Source: Candidatus Denitrolinea symbiosum
Lineage (GTDB): Bacteria; Chloroflexota; Anaerolineae; Anaerolineales; Villigracilaceae
Direction: 5' to 3'
Assembly: GCA_017312345.1 (NCBI GenBank)
Contig: BLAA01000001.1
Span: 2,976,001 to 3,040,000, forward strand
DNA: 64,000 nt
Shown: positions 52,524 to 61,939 of the stretch, piece after piece
Layout of the letters: every line of letters begins with the position of its first letter
How positions within the stretch are numbered: position 1 is the first letter of the stretch
Translations under genes and position numbers: made by a program
Notes under the pieces: model-generated
What the model was told of the DNA's origin: nothing
The model's input: the letters and a program-made list of their open reading frames with translations, nothing else
The model's database searches: none

Positions 52524-54025
52524 GGCGCATGTATCGTTCGATCCCCCGCCGACTGCGCGTCCCGTTGATCCTGGCGCTTGCCGTGTTGACGCGCGCGCTT
52601 GGGATTCTTTCGCGCCCGATCTGGTATGACGAGGCCTTCTCGATCCTGTTTTCGGCAAAGGGTCCTGCCGCGATGCTTTACGGCACGCTCGCGCCGACCG
52701 CCGGGGGAACGGCGGATATTCATCCGCTGGGCTATTACACCCTGCTCTGGCTGTGGATGAAAATCTTCGGCTCCTCCCTGCCCGCGGCGAGGACGCTGTC
52801 CATTTTGGCTGGCGTAGCGACAGTTGGATTGGCATATCTGCTGGCACGCGAATTGTTCAATGAAAGGCTCGCGTTCACTGCATCCATCTTCGTCGCGCTG
52901 GCGCCGTTCCCTGTGCATTACTCGCAGGAGATTCGCATGTATTCCTTCCTGGCGTTGTGGCTCATGCTCGCCACGTACGCCTACACGCGCGGCGCGAAGG
53001 ACGGCGGACTAAAATGGTGGGTTCTTTTTTCCGTCTCCGCAGCGCTGGCGCAATACACACATAACCTGGCCGCCTTCTATCTCCTGCCGCTAGCCGCCAC
53101 CCCCCTGCTCCGCCGCGATTGGAAATCCCTGCGCGCCGTGACCATCGCCGGGCTCGGCGCGTTGACGCTCTACCTCCCGTGGCTGATTCAACTGCCCGGT
53201 CAATTCGCCAAAGTCTCCACGGCGTATTGGGTGGACCGTCCCGGCGTGGGGAAATTTTTTACGCTTCTGCTCGTCTATGCGACCAACCTGCCGCTCCCGA
53301 ATGGATGGCTGTTCCCCGCGCTCTTCATCGCGCTGGCGGCGTTGACAATCGCCGCGCTTCAAACCTTCCGCCGCTCCAACCGCGACCCAAACGCCCTGTG
53401 GCTGTTTTATCTCGCTTTTGCGCCGCCGCTCCTGCTCTTCCTCGTCTCGCAATGGACGCCGGTCTATATCGAGCGCGCCTTGCTTCCAAGCGGAATCATC
53501 TTCTGCATCTGGCTGGCGTGGGCGCTCTTTGAAACGTCCCTGCCGCCCATACTTCGCAACAGCGTGACCGTCATGCTGGCGCTCGGCGCGGCGATCGGAC
53601 TATACCAGCACGTCGCGTATCGCGGCTTTCCCTACGCGCCGTTCCGCGGCTTGGACGCGTCGCTGCGCGAACGAATCCGACCGGGCGACGCGGTCGTCCA
53701 CGCCAGCAAATTATCCCTGCTCCCGGCCGCCTACTTCGATCCGTCCCTGCCGCAGATTTTTGTAGTGGACGCGCCGGGGAGCAACACCGACACGCTGGCG
53801 GTCAGCACGCGCGATGTTCTCCGCGTGACCGCCGCCTCGGACGTGGAGGCCGCTGTCGGCGGCGCGCGCCGCGTCTGGTTCGTCGTCTTCCAGCATCACA
53901 TCGAGGCCTACGTCAGAAAAGGCTCGGTCAATCATCCGCAGCTTGAATGGCTTGAAACGGACTTCAAACTCGACCATGTGGAAGAATGGGGAAACATCCG
54001 TTTGTATCAATTTATCAGAAAGTAG
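52520..54025 (+). CDS. glycosyltransferase family 39-like membrane protein
   Basis: The 501-residue protein has about twelve helices. It begins with the GT-C/PMT pattern LTRALGILSRPIWYDEAFSILFS, with Asp-Glu in the first exterior loop. DIHPLGYYTLLWLWMKIFGSSLPAARTLSILAGV and APFPVHYSQEIRMYSFLALW are typical of GT39-like proteins. These transfer sugars from polyprenyl-phosphate donors. The ATG at 52520 overlaps the previous stop; one at 52529 is also possible. It is the second of five consecutive large membrane proteins. Confidence 0.8.
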   Translation: MRRMYRSIPRRLRVPLILALAVLTRALGILSRPIWYDEAFSILFSAKGPAAMLYGTLAPTAGGTADIHPLGYYTLLWLWMKIFGSSLPAARTLSILAGVATVGLAYLLARELFNERLAFTASIFVALAPFPVHYSQEIRMYSFLALWLMLATYAYTRGAKDGGLKWWVLFSVSAALAQYTHNLAAFYLLPLAATPLLRRDWKSLRAVTIAGLGALTLYLPWLIQLPGQFAKVSTAYWVDRPGVGKFFTLLLVYATNLPLPNGWLFPALFIALAALTIAALQTFRRSNRDPNALWLFYLAFAPPLLLFLVSQWTPVYIERALLPSGIIFCIWLAWALFETSLPPILRNSVTVMLALGAAIGLYQHVAYRGFPYAPFRGLDASLRERIRPGDAVVHASKLSLLPAAYFDPSLPQIFVVDAPGSNTDTLAVSTRDVLRVTAASDVEAAVGGARRVWFVVFQHHIEAYVRKGSVNHPQLEWLETDFKLDHVEEWGNIRLYQFIRK

Positions 54026-54031
54026 GCGCCA

Positions 54032-55648
54032 GTGAAAAAGAAAATTATTTTCTACCCCTTCCTCTTTGCCCTCTACCCCATTCTGGGATTGTATTCCCGC
54101 AACTTGACGGAGATCCCGCCGATGGAGACGGTCAGACCGATCTTCTTTTCGCTTCTGTTCACAGCCCTTTTCTTTGGGCTGTTTAAGCTGCTTTTAAAAG
54201 ACCGCGAGCGGGCTGCCTTTCTGGCCTGCTTCATCGTCTTCTTTTATTCCGCCTCCGAGCTGGCTTATCGCGTCATTGAGGGCTATTTATTCAAGGGTTT
54301 GAGCGAGTCGTCGCATCGCGTGATTCTCATTGCCGCCACGTTGATGCTGCTTTTCCTGTCCAGCCGCGCCGTGTGGGACAAATATATGACGGCCGCGCGC
54401 CGCGCGGTTTTTCTCAATTACCTCAACCTGGTATCCGTCATCGTCGTGCTGTTTCCGCTGTTCAACATCGCCTCTTTCTGGATCAAAGCCGCGGACGACG
54501 CCCCGCAGCCGTGGTCGAGTTATATCGGCAGAGACGATCCCGCCGCGAAACTCTCCGCAACCGCGCGTCCAGACATCTATTACGTCATTCTCGATGGCTA
54601 CGGCCGGGCAGACGTCCTCGACGCGCTGTACGCGTACGATAATTCCCCGTTCCTGAACGCGCTCGCGGAGCGCGGTTTCTTCATCGGAGAGCGGAGTCAG
54701 GCCAACTACCTGAGGACTTCGCTTTCCATAACCTCGGCGCTGAACATGGACTACGTCAACTTTACGGCGGACCTGGCAGGCGCGGATTCTGTCAACCGCA
54801 TTCCGATGTTCGAGCTGGCGGGCAATAACCGCGCCCGCAGACTGTTGGAAGAGGCCGGTTACGCGTTCGTTCTTGTGGACAGCGGCAGCGCGTTCACGCG
54901 ATTTTACGACGCGGATGTATTTTTGACCCCCTTCCGAACCCGCCCGACCCTTTTCGAGATGTGGTTCTACAGCACGACCGCGCTAAACGCGCTGTATGAG
55001 CCTGAACTCCAGATCACCCCTGCCTTGCTGGAAATTTTTCCGCTGGCCGGTTACTCTGCCCACCGCGAGTTCATTCTCAGCGCGTTCGATCAACTTGCCG
55101 CTGCGCCCAAGCTCCCAGGTCCGAAATTTGTCTTCGCGCACATCATCGCGCCCCACCCGCCCTTCGTCCTCGACGCGGAAGGAAATCCGCTGCGTCCCAA
55201 TTATCCGTACGTGACCGGCGACGGCGCGTCGTTCGTTGCCAACGTGGAAGCGTACAAACAAGGCTACATCGGACAGGTGGAATATCTTAATCGGCGCGTA
55301 TTGGACTTTGTGGACGCCATCTTGAAAAACTCAGAGACCCCGCCTGTCATCATCATTCAAGGCGACCACGGTCCGGGGCTTCTCTTCATGCTGAACGGGG
55401 ATAATCTTAACACCTGCCTGTGGGAGCGCGCCTCCATCTTAAACGCCTATTACTTCCCGGAGGGAGGAACCGGCCTCCTGTACCCGTCCATTTCCCCGGT
55501 CAACTCATTTCGAGCGGCGTTCAACGCTTATTTCGGAACAGACTTCGCCATGCTGGACGACCGGACCTGGTTCTCGCTTTTCGACGTACCATACGACTTT
55601 ACGGAAATCACCGACCAGGCGCGCGATCCATGCGCGCCGCCGCAGTAA
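54032..55648 (+). CDS. sulfatase/alkaline-phosphatase-superfamily membrane protein
   Basis: The 538-residue protein has five N-terminal helices (to about residue 150) and a large domain with PDIYYVILDGYGRADVLDALYAYDNSPFLNALAERGFFI. It also has PKFVFAHIIAPHPPFVLDAEGN and PPVIIIQGDHGPG, the metal-site motifs of sulfatase-like hydrolases and phosphoglycerol or phosphoethanolamine transferases. The start is GTG. It lies 6 bp after the GT39-like gene and may decorate the same surface glycan. The substrate is unknown. Confidence 0.78.
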   Translation: MKKKIIFYPFLFALYPILGLYSRNLTEIPPMETVRPIFFSLLFTALFFGLFKLLLKDRERAAFLACFIVFFYSASELAYRVIEGYLFKGLSESSHRVILIAATLMLLFLSSRAVWDKYMTAARRAVFLNYLNLVSVIVVLFPLFNIASFWIKAADDAPQPWSSYIGRDDPAAKLSATARPDIYYVILDGYGRADVLDALYAYDNSPFLNALAERGFFIGERSQANYLRTSLSITSALNMDYVNFTADLAGADSVNRIPMFELAGNNRARRLLEEAGYAFVLVDSGSAFTRFYDADVFLTPFRTRPTLFEMWFYSTTALNALYEPELQITPALLEIFPLAGYSAHREFILSAFDQLAAAPKLPGPKFVFAHIIAPHPPFVLDAEGNPLRPNYPYVTGDGASFVANVEAYKQGYIGQVEYLNRRVLDFVDAILKNSETPPVIIIQGDHGPGLLFMLNGDNLNTCLWERASILNAYYFPEGGTGLLYPSISPVNSFRAAFNAYFGTDFAMLDDRTWFSLFDVPYDFTEITDQARDPCAPPQ

Positions 55649-55669
55649 CAGGCGAACGGAAGACAGCCA

Positions 55670-57250
55670 ATGCCGAACAAACCAGACCAGACCTGGACGA
55701 TCGTCGTTTCGCTCCTCATCCTGATTTTCAGTTCCATTCCCAACTGGGTCGGATTCGCCTCTGAAACCAAAGAACTTGCCTACCGGAGCGTCTTCTTCGA
55801 CCCGCAGGATTATGCCGTCCACCGTTCGATGATCCGCTCTGGAATGCAGGGCGATTGGGCGTATCAGTTCCGCTTTACGACCGAGTCCCACCAGCCCGCA
55901 TACACGCGCTTATTTTATATCGCGCTGGGCGAGATCAATCGGATTCCCCGTCTCGACCCTGCGCGTTTGTTCGAGATTGCCCGCTGGATATTCGGGGCCG
56001 TCGCCCTCTTCGCCTTGTACGCCCTGATGGGCCGCGTCTTCAAAGATGCCTTGTGGCGACGCTCCGCATTTCTGCTTGCCGTCTTCGGCTCCGGGCTGGG
56101 ATGGCTGCAACTTATCTTCGGCTGGGAGCCCGGCCCGATTACGCCGATTGACTTCTGGTTGATTGACGCCTATGTTTTTTTTGGGGTTGCGCTCTTTCCC
56201 CACTTCGCGTTTGTCACGGCGGCGCTTTGTCTCATGTTGGCGCTTTATCTCGACTATCTTGAGAAAGGCGGATGGCTTCGCGTTGCGGGGATCGCCGTCA
56301 TCGCGGGTCTGGCTCAATTTGTCAATCCCATCGTCCTGGTCCTCGTGGACGCCGCCTTCGCAGCCGCAACGCTGACGAAATGGATTCAAAATCGGAAAAT
56401 CGGAATCGGGCAAGCCGCCGCGTTGGGAGCGCTGGTCGCGGCCCAACTGCCCCTGGCGCTTTACAACTTCAACCTGTTGACAAACGACCCGGTCTGGAGT
56501 CTCTTCACCGGCCAGAACGAGACTCTCTCGCCGCCCCCGCTCTATTACGCCTGGGGCTTTGGCCTGCTGTGGTTGTTTTCACCGATTGGGTTGACGTCCG
56601 CGCTGCGAAAGAGAAACGCCGCCCTGCTCGGCGCAGCCGCGTGGACCCTCGCGGGATTCGCGCTGGCCTATGCTCCCTTTGCCATCCAAAGACGCTTTCT
56701 GCACGGCGTAACGATTCCCCTCGCGCTGTTGTCTGTGGAAGGTTTAAGAGTGACAGCCGCCTTCTTCGCGCAGCGGTTTCGTTTTTTTGCCCGAAGAAGG
56801 GCCGTCTTCGTTATCCTCTTCATATTCCTTGCGTCGGTCTCCAGCGTCTACTTTGTTCTCGGACGCAGCCTCTTCCTGCGCGGCCGCCCCGCCGAATTCT
56901 TCTATCCAGCCTCGCTCGATGCCGCGTTCGCCTGGCTCGATGACCGCGCCGCCCCAAATGACTTCGTCCTGTCTTCCGCCCCAAGCGGGTTGCTGGCCGC
57001 GCAAGAGACCGGTCTACGCGTCTATCTCGGCCATCCCATGGAAACGCTTCATTATCCAGCCAAACTCGAACAAGTCAAATCCTTCTACGGCGGGCAAGCG
57101 GGCCTCGACTGGCTGAGAGACTCGAACGTACAATGGGTCCTGGCCGGGCCCTACGAGCGTCGTTTATCCCAAAACGACTTCCTTCCATTTGATGGACTTG
57201 AAACAACCTATCAAGCCGACGGCGTAACCATATACCGGGTAATAAAATGA
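55670..57250 (+). CDS. multi-pass membrane protein, GT-C-like, unknown function
   Basis: The 526-residue protein has about eleven helices and a first-loop ETKELAYRSVFFDPQDYAVHRSMIRSGMQGDWAYQFRFTTESHQPAY, reminiscent of GT-C enzymes that keep an acidic residue after helix 1. The C-terminal segment (AFAWLDDRAAPNDFVLSSAPSGLLAAQETGLRVYLGHPMETL) is like that of the neighbour at 51060. GGAAG precedes the ATG, and the stop overlaps the next start. The family is not recognised with certainty. Confidence 0.65.
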   Translation: MPNKPDQTWTIVVSLLILIFSSIPNWVGFASETKELAYRSVFFDPQDYAVHRSMIRSGMQGDWAYQFRFTTESHQPAYTRLFYIALGEINRIPRLDPARLFEIARWIFGAVALFALYALMGRVFKDALWRRSAFLLAVFGSGLGWLQLIFGWEPGPITPIDFWLIDAYVFFGVALFPHFAFVTAALCLMLALYLDYLEKGGWLRVAGIAVIAGLAQFVNPIVLVLVDAAFAAATLTKWIQNRKIGIGQAAALGALVAAQLPLALYNFNLLTNDPVWSLFTGQNETLSPPPLYYAWGFGLLWLFSPIGLTSALRKRNAALLGAAAWTLAGFALAYAPFAIQRRFLHGVTIPLALLSVEGLRVTAAFFAQRFRFFARRRAVFVILFIFLASVSSVYFVLGRSLFLRGRPAEFFYPASLDAAFAWLDDRAAPNDFVLSSAPSGLLAAQETGLRVYLGHPMETLHYPAKLEQVKSFYGGQAGLDWLRDSNVQWVLAGPYERRLSQNDFLPFDGLETTYQADGVTIYRVIK

Positions 57251-57823
57251 AGATCTTCCCCGTTTTACCGGAGAACAAAAAGAAATTCCTTTCAATATCA
57301 GGCTTCCTTTATGCGTTTGCCCTGTGGTTAATTGCCACAATTGTATTCGGATACTATATCTGGTTGGCTTCGCAGAATCATTTCTCGCAGTTGGATCCCA
57401 TGCTTGAAGGAACGGCTCCGCGTCCATATGTTTATCGAATCCTGGCTCCAGGTATTATTCGGATTCTATCTGTCGTATTGGGAATTACACGATACAACAG
57501 CGCGCTGCTGGTAATGTACGTTTCCCTGCTTGGATTTACATGGACCATTCCAGCAATTGGAAAAGTTCTCATTTCCTCAAAAAACATTCGCATCTTTAGC
57601 CTTCTCTCGCCATTGGGTCTTATTCCTTTTTTGATCGAACAACGCCATGTCTATGATTTTCCCACTCTATTCTTGTTTGTCCTCGCGCTTTACTTTCTTG
57701 CGAAGAACGATTGCATCAAATACTTATTCGTCTTCACTCTGGCTACATGTTCAAAAGAGACGTCGCTCTTCCTTGTCCTTTTCTTTGTCCTGCAATACAG
57801 GACCATAGAGCGAAAAAAATTCA

Positions 57824-58796
57824 GGCTCATGTTCAGAACAAGTGATTCGGTAGAATAGGGGCATGGACTTTCCAATTGTTGAACTCATGGATCGAGATGC
57901 ATGTACGGTCTGGCTAACCGAGCATTTTCATCCCGATGGATTGAAATGCCCACATTGTAAAGCTGGTCTTGAGCAGGCGACTCGATTTCGTAAGACCAAA
58001 CAAAGCGGTCTGATTGTATATCGGTGCAAAGCCTGTCGTGGCATCTACAATCTCTACAGCGGAACTGCGTTTGAAGGAAGACACTTCACTCCTGAGCAAA
58101 CTATCCTTTTCATTCGCGAGGTGGTGCAGGGGAAGCCAACGGCGAAGTTGTCGCGAGAATTGAGCATCAGTCGCACAACCGGGCTGACCGTGAGGCATCT
58201 GCTTCAGGCGAATGCCAAGAAGGAACAAGCGACCAAACCCTTGAGCGATCTGGAAGTCGAAACCGACGAAATGTTCCAGAACGCGGGGGAAAAAAGGAGA
58301 GTGGCACGGCGATCCGCAGGATCCGCCTCGCAAACGAGCCAATAAACGGCGCGGGCGAGGGACGTATGCGAATGATCGTCCGCCGGTCTGCGCAGTGATT
58401 GGGCGCGAAACGCGCCAAGTGCGGATCCAAGTGATGCCAGATACAAAAGGCGATAGCTTGTGTCCATTTGTCGAGAACTTTACCAGACCAGAAGCGACGC
58501 TCTACACAGATGAATACGACAGTTACAATCGCTTACAACGCGTGCGTCACACCGTCTGTCATGGAAAGAATGAATATGCACGTGATGACGATGGAGATGG
58601 CGTTCGGGAAGTCCACGTCAACTCCAACGAAGGCGGCTGGACAGGGTTGCGTAATTTCTTGCGACCCTATCGCGGTGTTCATAAAGCATACTTGTCAGGC
58701 TATGCCGCCATCCACGAATTGGCTGTGAACCATAAACGCATCTCGCCGAGTCTCGTCGCTAAACTGGTCCGTAATCACTTGTTCTGAACATGAGCC
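57824..58796 (+). mobile_element. IS1595-family insertion sequence, copy 2 (973 bp)
   Basis: It has the same 24-bp inverted ends (GGCTCATGTTCAGAAC...) and the same length as copy 1, with the transposase on the plus strand. The flanking 8-bp direct repeat is AAAATTCA (57816-57823 and 58797-58804). Both target sites start AAAAT, hinting at an A-rich preference. Confidence 0.92.
57863..58787 (+). CDS. IS1595-family (ISXO2-like) transposase, two frames, copy 2
   Basis: Frame 1 (57863-58345) encodes the zinc ribbon and the first catalytic Asp (VETDEMF). The second half, in the +1 frame, reads GEWHGDPQDPPRKRANKRRGRGTYANDRPP and on to YTDEYDSY and NSNEGGW, ending at 58787. The switch is at GGGGGAAAAAAGGAG (58285-58299); dropping one base there yields one 307-residue protein of normal family length. 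The terminal stop is inside the right inverted end region. It catalyses transposition of this element. Confidence 0.85.
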
Positions 58797-59209
58797 AAAA
58801 TTCATCTATTTGACTGCGAGTCAAGTTGGAATTTACGCGGTCATACGATGGTTCACAATCGAATTATTCAGGAACAATCCCGGCAGCCTGGCGGAATTTC
58901 ACTTGAGCGAACATTTTCACGCCTACTTGCAATCTCCCTTATCAGCGTGTCTTCTTTTCGGCGCAATTGTCGGAATCATCTGGATCGGAATCATTCGAAT
59001 TCATCCAGAGCACAAATTTCTTCGAAATGCGCTAATTTCAAGCGGCGGACCGACTTTGTTGTCATATTTTTTATTCGGCGTCCCTTTCGAGATCAGAATC
59101 TTTCTAGAAACCTATCCAGCGATTTTCCTCATATTTTCTTTACAGGTAATTCGTTCGATCGACGCGGCGGCGAGGCAATAGAGTTTCAATCTCGCCGGAA
59201 TATCCCTCT

Positions 59210-60544
59210 CTACGCCATCTGATCCACCATAAACGCGACGAACAGGAACAGCAGGTACATGCTGGTCCAGCGGTACATCGTCCACGCCACCTTGTTGCCC
59301 TCTTTCTTCCACACCCTCCACGCGCCGTAGATCATCCACAAGCCGAGCAAAACGGCGGAGACGAGGTAGATCATCCCCGCGAGGCGGAAGAGCGGGAGGA
59401 GCAAAGTCGCCGCGACCAGCGCCCAGGTGTAGAGCCAGATCTGTTTGCGCGTCTCCGCCTCGCCCGCGACCACGGGCAGCATCGGCACGCCCGCGCGGGC
59501 GTAGTCCCGCCTGCGGACAATGGCCAGCGCCCAGAAATGCGGAGGCGTCCAGAAGAAGACGACGGCGAAGAGCAGGATCGAGACGAGGTCAACCCGTCCC
59601 GTCGCGGCCGCCCATCCCACCATCGGAGGGATCGCCCCCGCGCCGCCCCCGATGACGATGTTTTGCACCGTCGCTTTCTTCAGCCAGATGCTGTAAATGA
59701 AAACGTAATAGACGATCCCTGCCAGCGAGAGGATTGCGGCCGTGAAGTTGACGAATGCCGCGAGCAGATAATAACTAAGCAGGCACAACGCCAGCGAAAA
59801 GGCCAGCCCCTCCGCGGGATACATCCGTCCCGCCGCGAGCGGACGCTTCTCCGTCCGCTGCATGTTCTTGTCGAGGTCGCGGTCAATGAACTGGTTCAGC
59901 GCGCCCGATCCGCCCGCGGCCAGCGCGCCGCCGAACAACGTCCAAAACGTCAGGCGGAACGGGGGCCAGCCTCCCCAGCCCGCGGCCAGCGCGGTGACGG
60001 TCGTCGCCAAAAGGAGCAGGACGACGACCGGCTTGGTCAGGATCAGGAAATCCATGAAGCGTTGACGGAACGCGACGCGCGGATAGTCCGCCGGGAGCGG
60101 GTCGCGCGCCGCCGAGACCAGCGCGAGGGCCGCCAGCCCGATCCACAGCGAGACGGACGTCAGCCCGTGCAGGACGACGAGATGCAAGACCGGCCCGCCC
60201 GAAGACTGCGCTGCGCCGATGAGCGCCTCGCCGAAATACAGCGTCGCCACAACGGTGACAAGCGGGAGCAGGACGCGCTCCTCGCGGTAATGCCGCCAGG
60301 CGTGAAGGAACAGCCACAACGTCAACCCGCTCGCGACGCCCACCGTCAGCCGGTGCGCCAGCGCGATCCAACCGGCGGGCTGCGTGGGCATGCACAGCGG
60401 CCAGCCCGCGCAAAACGCCAGCGCGCCGGTCAAAGTCGTCAGCCGTCCGCCGACCGTCACCAGCAGGGTCGCGGCGATCACAGCCAGCGTCAGCCGCGTG
60501 AACGGCGAAGCCAGCGAAAACTTCCGCGTTGTCGAAACATTCAT
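59210..60544 (-). CDS. ctaB: fusion of half heme A synthase (CtaA-like) and protoheme IX farnesyltransferase (CtaB)
   Basis: Residues 1-150 hold about four helices. They include the CtaA-like GGRLTTLTGALAFCAGWPLC loop with a Cys pair (45, 51) and helix His residues H64 and H121/H126, matching one of the two CtaA bundles. Residues ~158-444 are a complete heme O synthase: LILTKPVVVLLLLATTV, NQFIDRDLDKNMQRTEKRPLAAG and YARAGVPMLPVVAGEAETRKQI. AAAGGA precedes the ATG. It makes heme O; whether the half-CtaA is catalytic is unknown. Confidence 0.9.
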   Translation of the reverse strand: MNVSTTRKFSLASPFTRLTLAVIAATLLVTVGGRLTTLTGALAFCAGWPLCMPTQPAGWIALAHRLTVGVASGLTLWLFLHAWRHYREERVLLPLVTVVATLYFGEALIGAAQSSGGPVLHLVVLHGLTSVSLWIGLAALALVSAARDPLPADYPRVAFRQRFMDFLILTKPVVVLLLLATTVTALAAGWGGWPPFRLTFWTLFGGALAAGGSGALNQFIDRDLDKNMQRTEKRPLAAGRMYPAEGLAFSLALCLLSYYLLAAFVNFTAAILSLAGIVYYVFIYSIWLKKATVQNIVIGGGAGAIPPMVGWAAATGRVDLVSILLFAVVFFWTPPHFWALAIVRRRDYARAGVPMLPVVAGEAETRKQIWLYTWALVAATLLLPLFRLAGMIYLVSAVLLGLWMIYGAWRVWKKEGNKVAWTMYRWTSMYLLFLFVAFMVDQMA

Positions 60545-60639
60545 CGAGAAACATCCTTTAAGAGAGCGTTTTGAAATTCCATTTTAGACACGGCTCGCGC
60601 GGGGTTCATGGAAAAGATCTGAAGAAGAAAATCCGCGCG

Positions 60640-61395
60640 TCAACCCCGCTTCTCGTCCGCCATTTGCTTGCGGACAAAAAACGGATACCCGATCAGCAGG
60701 ATCGCGGCGAACGCGAACCACTGCAACGCGTAGCCCATGTGCGGCCCCTCCGTCAACTCGATCTCGGGCTGGTACGGGATGGGCGGCTCGGCGGCGCCCG
60801 CGTCGGGGTTCGGCTGGATATAAACGGGCAGGATCGGATACGGGACCTGCGCGGCCAGCCGTTCGAGGTTGACGAAATTCCAGAAGTCGAGACGCGCCTG
60901 GCCGGGCGCGAGCGCGGGATCGGAATTCGCGCCCAGCGGAATCTTCGTCTCGCCCAGGCGGATCATCCCCTGAACCTGCGCGGGCGCGGCTCCATCGTAG
61001 CGCGTCCACGCCGACGGCGCGTCGTTCCCCTCCGCGGGGATCCAGCCGCGGTCCACGAGGACGGCGCGGCCGTCGTCGAGACGGAGAGGCGTGAGCAGGT
61101 GATAGCCATAGCGCTCGTTGTAATACTGGTTCCGCAACGCGACCTGGTTGGCAAAATCATACGTCCCGCGGACGACGACGGCGCGGTATTCCAGCGCGGC
61201 GAGGTCGGCGTCGGCTTCCGCGTTCAAGTCCAGCGGAGGCATGGCGCGCACGGCAAGATAATGCGAGTTGAAGGCGCGCCGCTGCTCGAGCCGGTCCAAC
61301 TGCCAGACGCCGAGACGCGCGCACGCCGCCGCGCCGACGAGGGCGAGGAGCGTGGCGAAAATCCATTTGCGGGAAAAGAGAACAGCCAGGGTCAT
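60640..61395 (-). CDS. SURF1-family cytochrome oxidase assembly protein
   Basis: The 251-residue protein has two membrane helices at its ends and a periplasmic-side domain between them. The SURF1 pattern shows as LGVWQLDRLEQRRAFN, VRGTYDFANQVALRNQYYNERYGYHLLTPLRLDDGRAVLVDRGWIPAEG and HMGYALQWFAFAAILLIGYPFFVRKQ. SURF1 aids heme insertion into oxidase subunit I. Its ATG overlaps the stop of the upstream gene, so the two are coupled. Confidence 0.9.
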   Translation of the reverse strand: MTLAVLFSRKWIFATLLALVGAAACARLGVWQLDRLEQRRAFNSHYLAVRAMPPLDLNAEADADLAALEYRAVVVRGTYDFANQVALRNQYYNERYGYHLLTPLRLDDGRAVLVDRGWIPAEGNDAPSAWTRYDGAAPAQVQGMIRLGETKIPLGANSDPALAPGQARLDFWNFVNLERLAAQVPYPILPVYIQPNPDAGAAEPPIPYQPEIELTEGPHMGYALQWFAFAAILLIGYPFFVRKQMADEKRG

Positions 61396-61901
61396 TGCTT
61401 TTCGACACGCCGGGACGCGTCCTCTTCTTTCTTCACGGGCATCACGAGGCTGTAGACCGCGATCAGGATTCCCAGCGGGAGTCCCGCGTAGAAAATACCA
61501 TACGCGCGCGTCCAGATCGTGACCGGCTCCCGCACGTCGAGGCCGATGTACCTGGTCGGCTGGAAACTGCACTCGTAGGCCAAACTCTCCTCGGCAGATA
61601 GTTGCAAGCGCGCCGAGGCTCCGGCGGGAATCCACAAAGGTCCCATCTGGTGCGACACCGCGTCCTCGTTTTTAACCACGAGCATATCGCCAAGCACGAA
61701 GATCATGTTCTGTGGGATGGTGGGAGGCTGTTCGCCGCGCGCCACCATGTCCGCTGTCCCCGCGGGGATGGCGAGGACGATGGTCTCGGGCGGGCGGGCC
61801 GTCTCGCGGAGGAAGATGAACGTGACCTCGCTGACCGCGACGCCGCCCAGCAGGCCGATGAGGAGGGAGATCAGGATACGTTTAAGAATGGGATTTGACA
61901 T
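61392..61901 (-). CDS. membrane-anchored cupredoxin-like protein
   Basis: The 169-residue protein has an N-terminal helix, a ~90-residue beta-rich domain and a C-terminal helix. The domain has FVLGDMLVVKNEDAVSHQMGPLWIPAGASARL and LAYECSFQPTRYIGLDV, with His84, Met86 and Cys111 as possible copper ligands. The start at 61901 gives a clean membrane anchor; an ATG at 61943 overlapping the SCO stop is the alternative. Between SCO and SURF1 genes, a role in copper delivery to the oxidase is likely but inferred. Confidence 0.65.
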   Translation of the reverse strand: MSNPILKRILISLLIGLLGGVAVSEVTFIFLRETARPPETIVLAIPAGTADMVARGEQPPTIPQNMIFVLGDMLVVKNEDAVSHQMGPLWIPAGASARLQLSAEESLAYECSFQPTRYIGLDVREPVTIWTRAYGIFYAGLPLGILIAVYSLVMPVKKEEDASRRVEKQ

Positions 61902-61939
61902 GGGACGATCCGCAGACCGTGATGAAATTCCGCGCCGCG

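Larger units (their letters stand above)
57247..59181 (+). pseudogene. multi-pass membrane protein gene split by IS copy 2
   Basis: The 5' part (57247-57823) encodes helices starting FLYAFALWLIATIVFGYYIW, with PRPYVYRILAPGIIRIL and RHVYDFPTLFLFVLALYF. The rest resumes at 58797 with FIYLTASQVGIYAVIRW and ends in FEIRIFLETYPAIFLIFSLQ. Removing the IS and one 8-bp repeat (981 bp) restores a single frame of about 317 residues. Codon use is clearly more AT-rich than its neighbours, suggesting separate origin. It may be a GT-C-like or polysaccharide-related protein; no motif is decisive. Confidence 0.82.
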
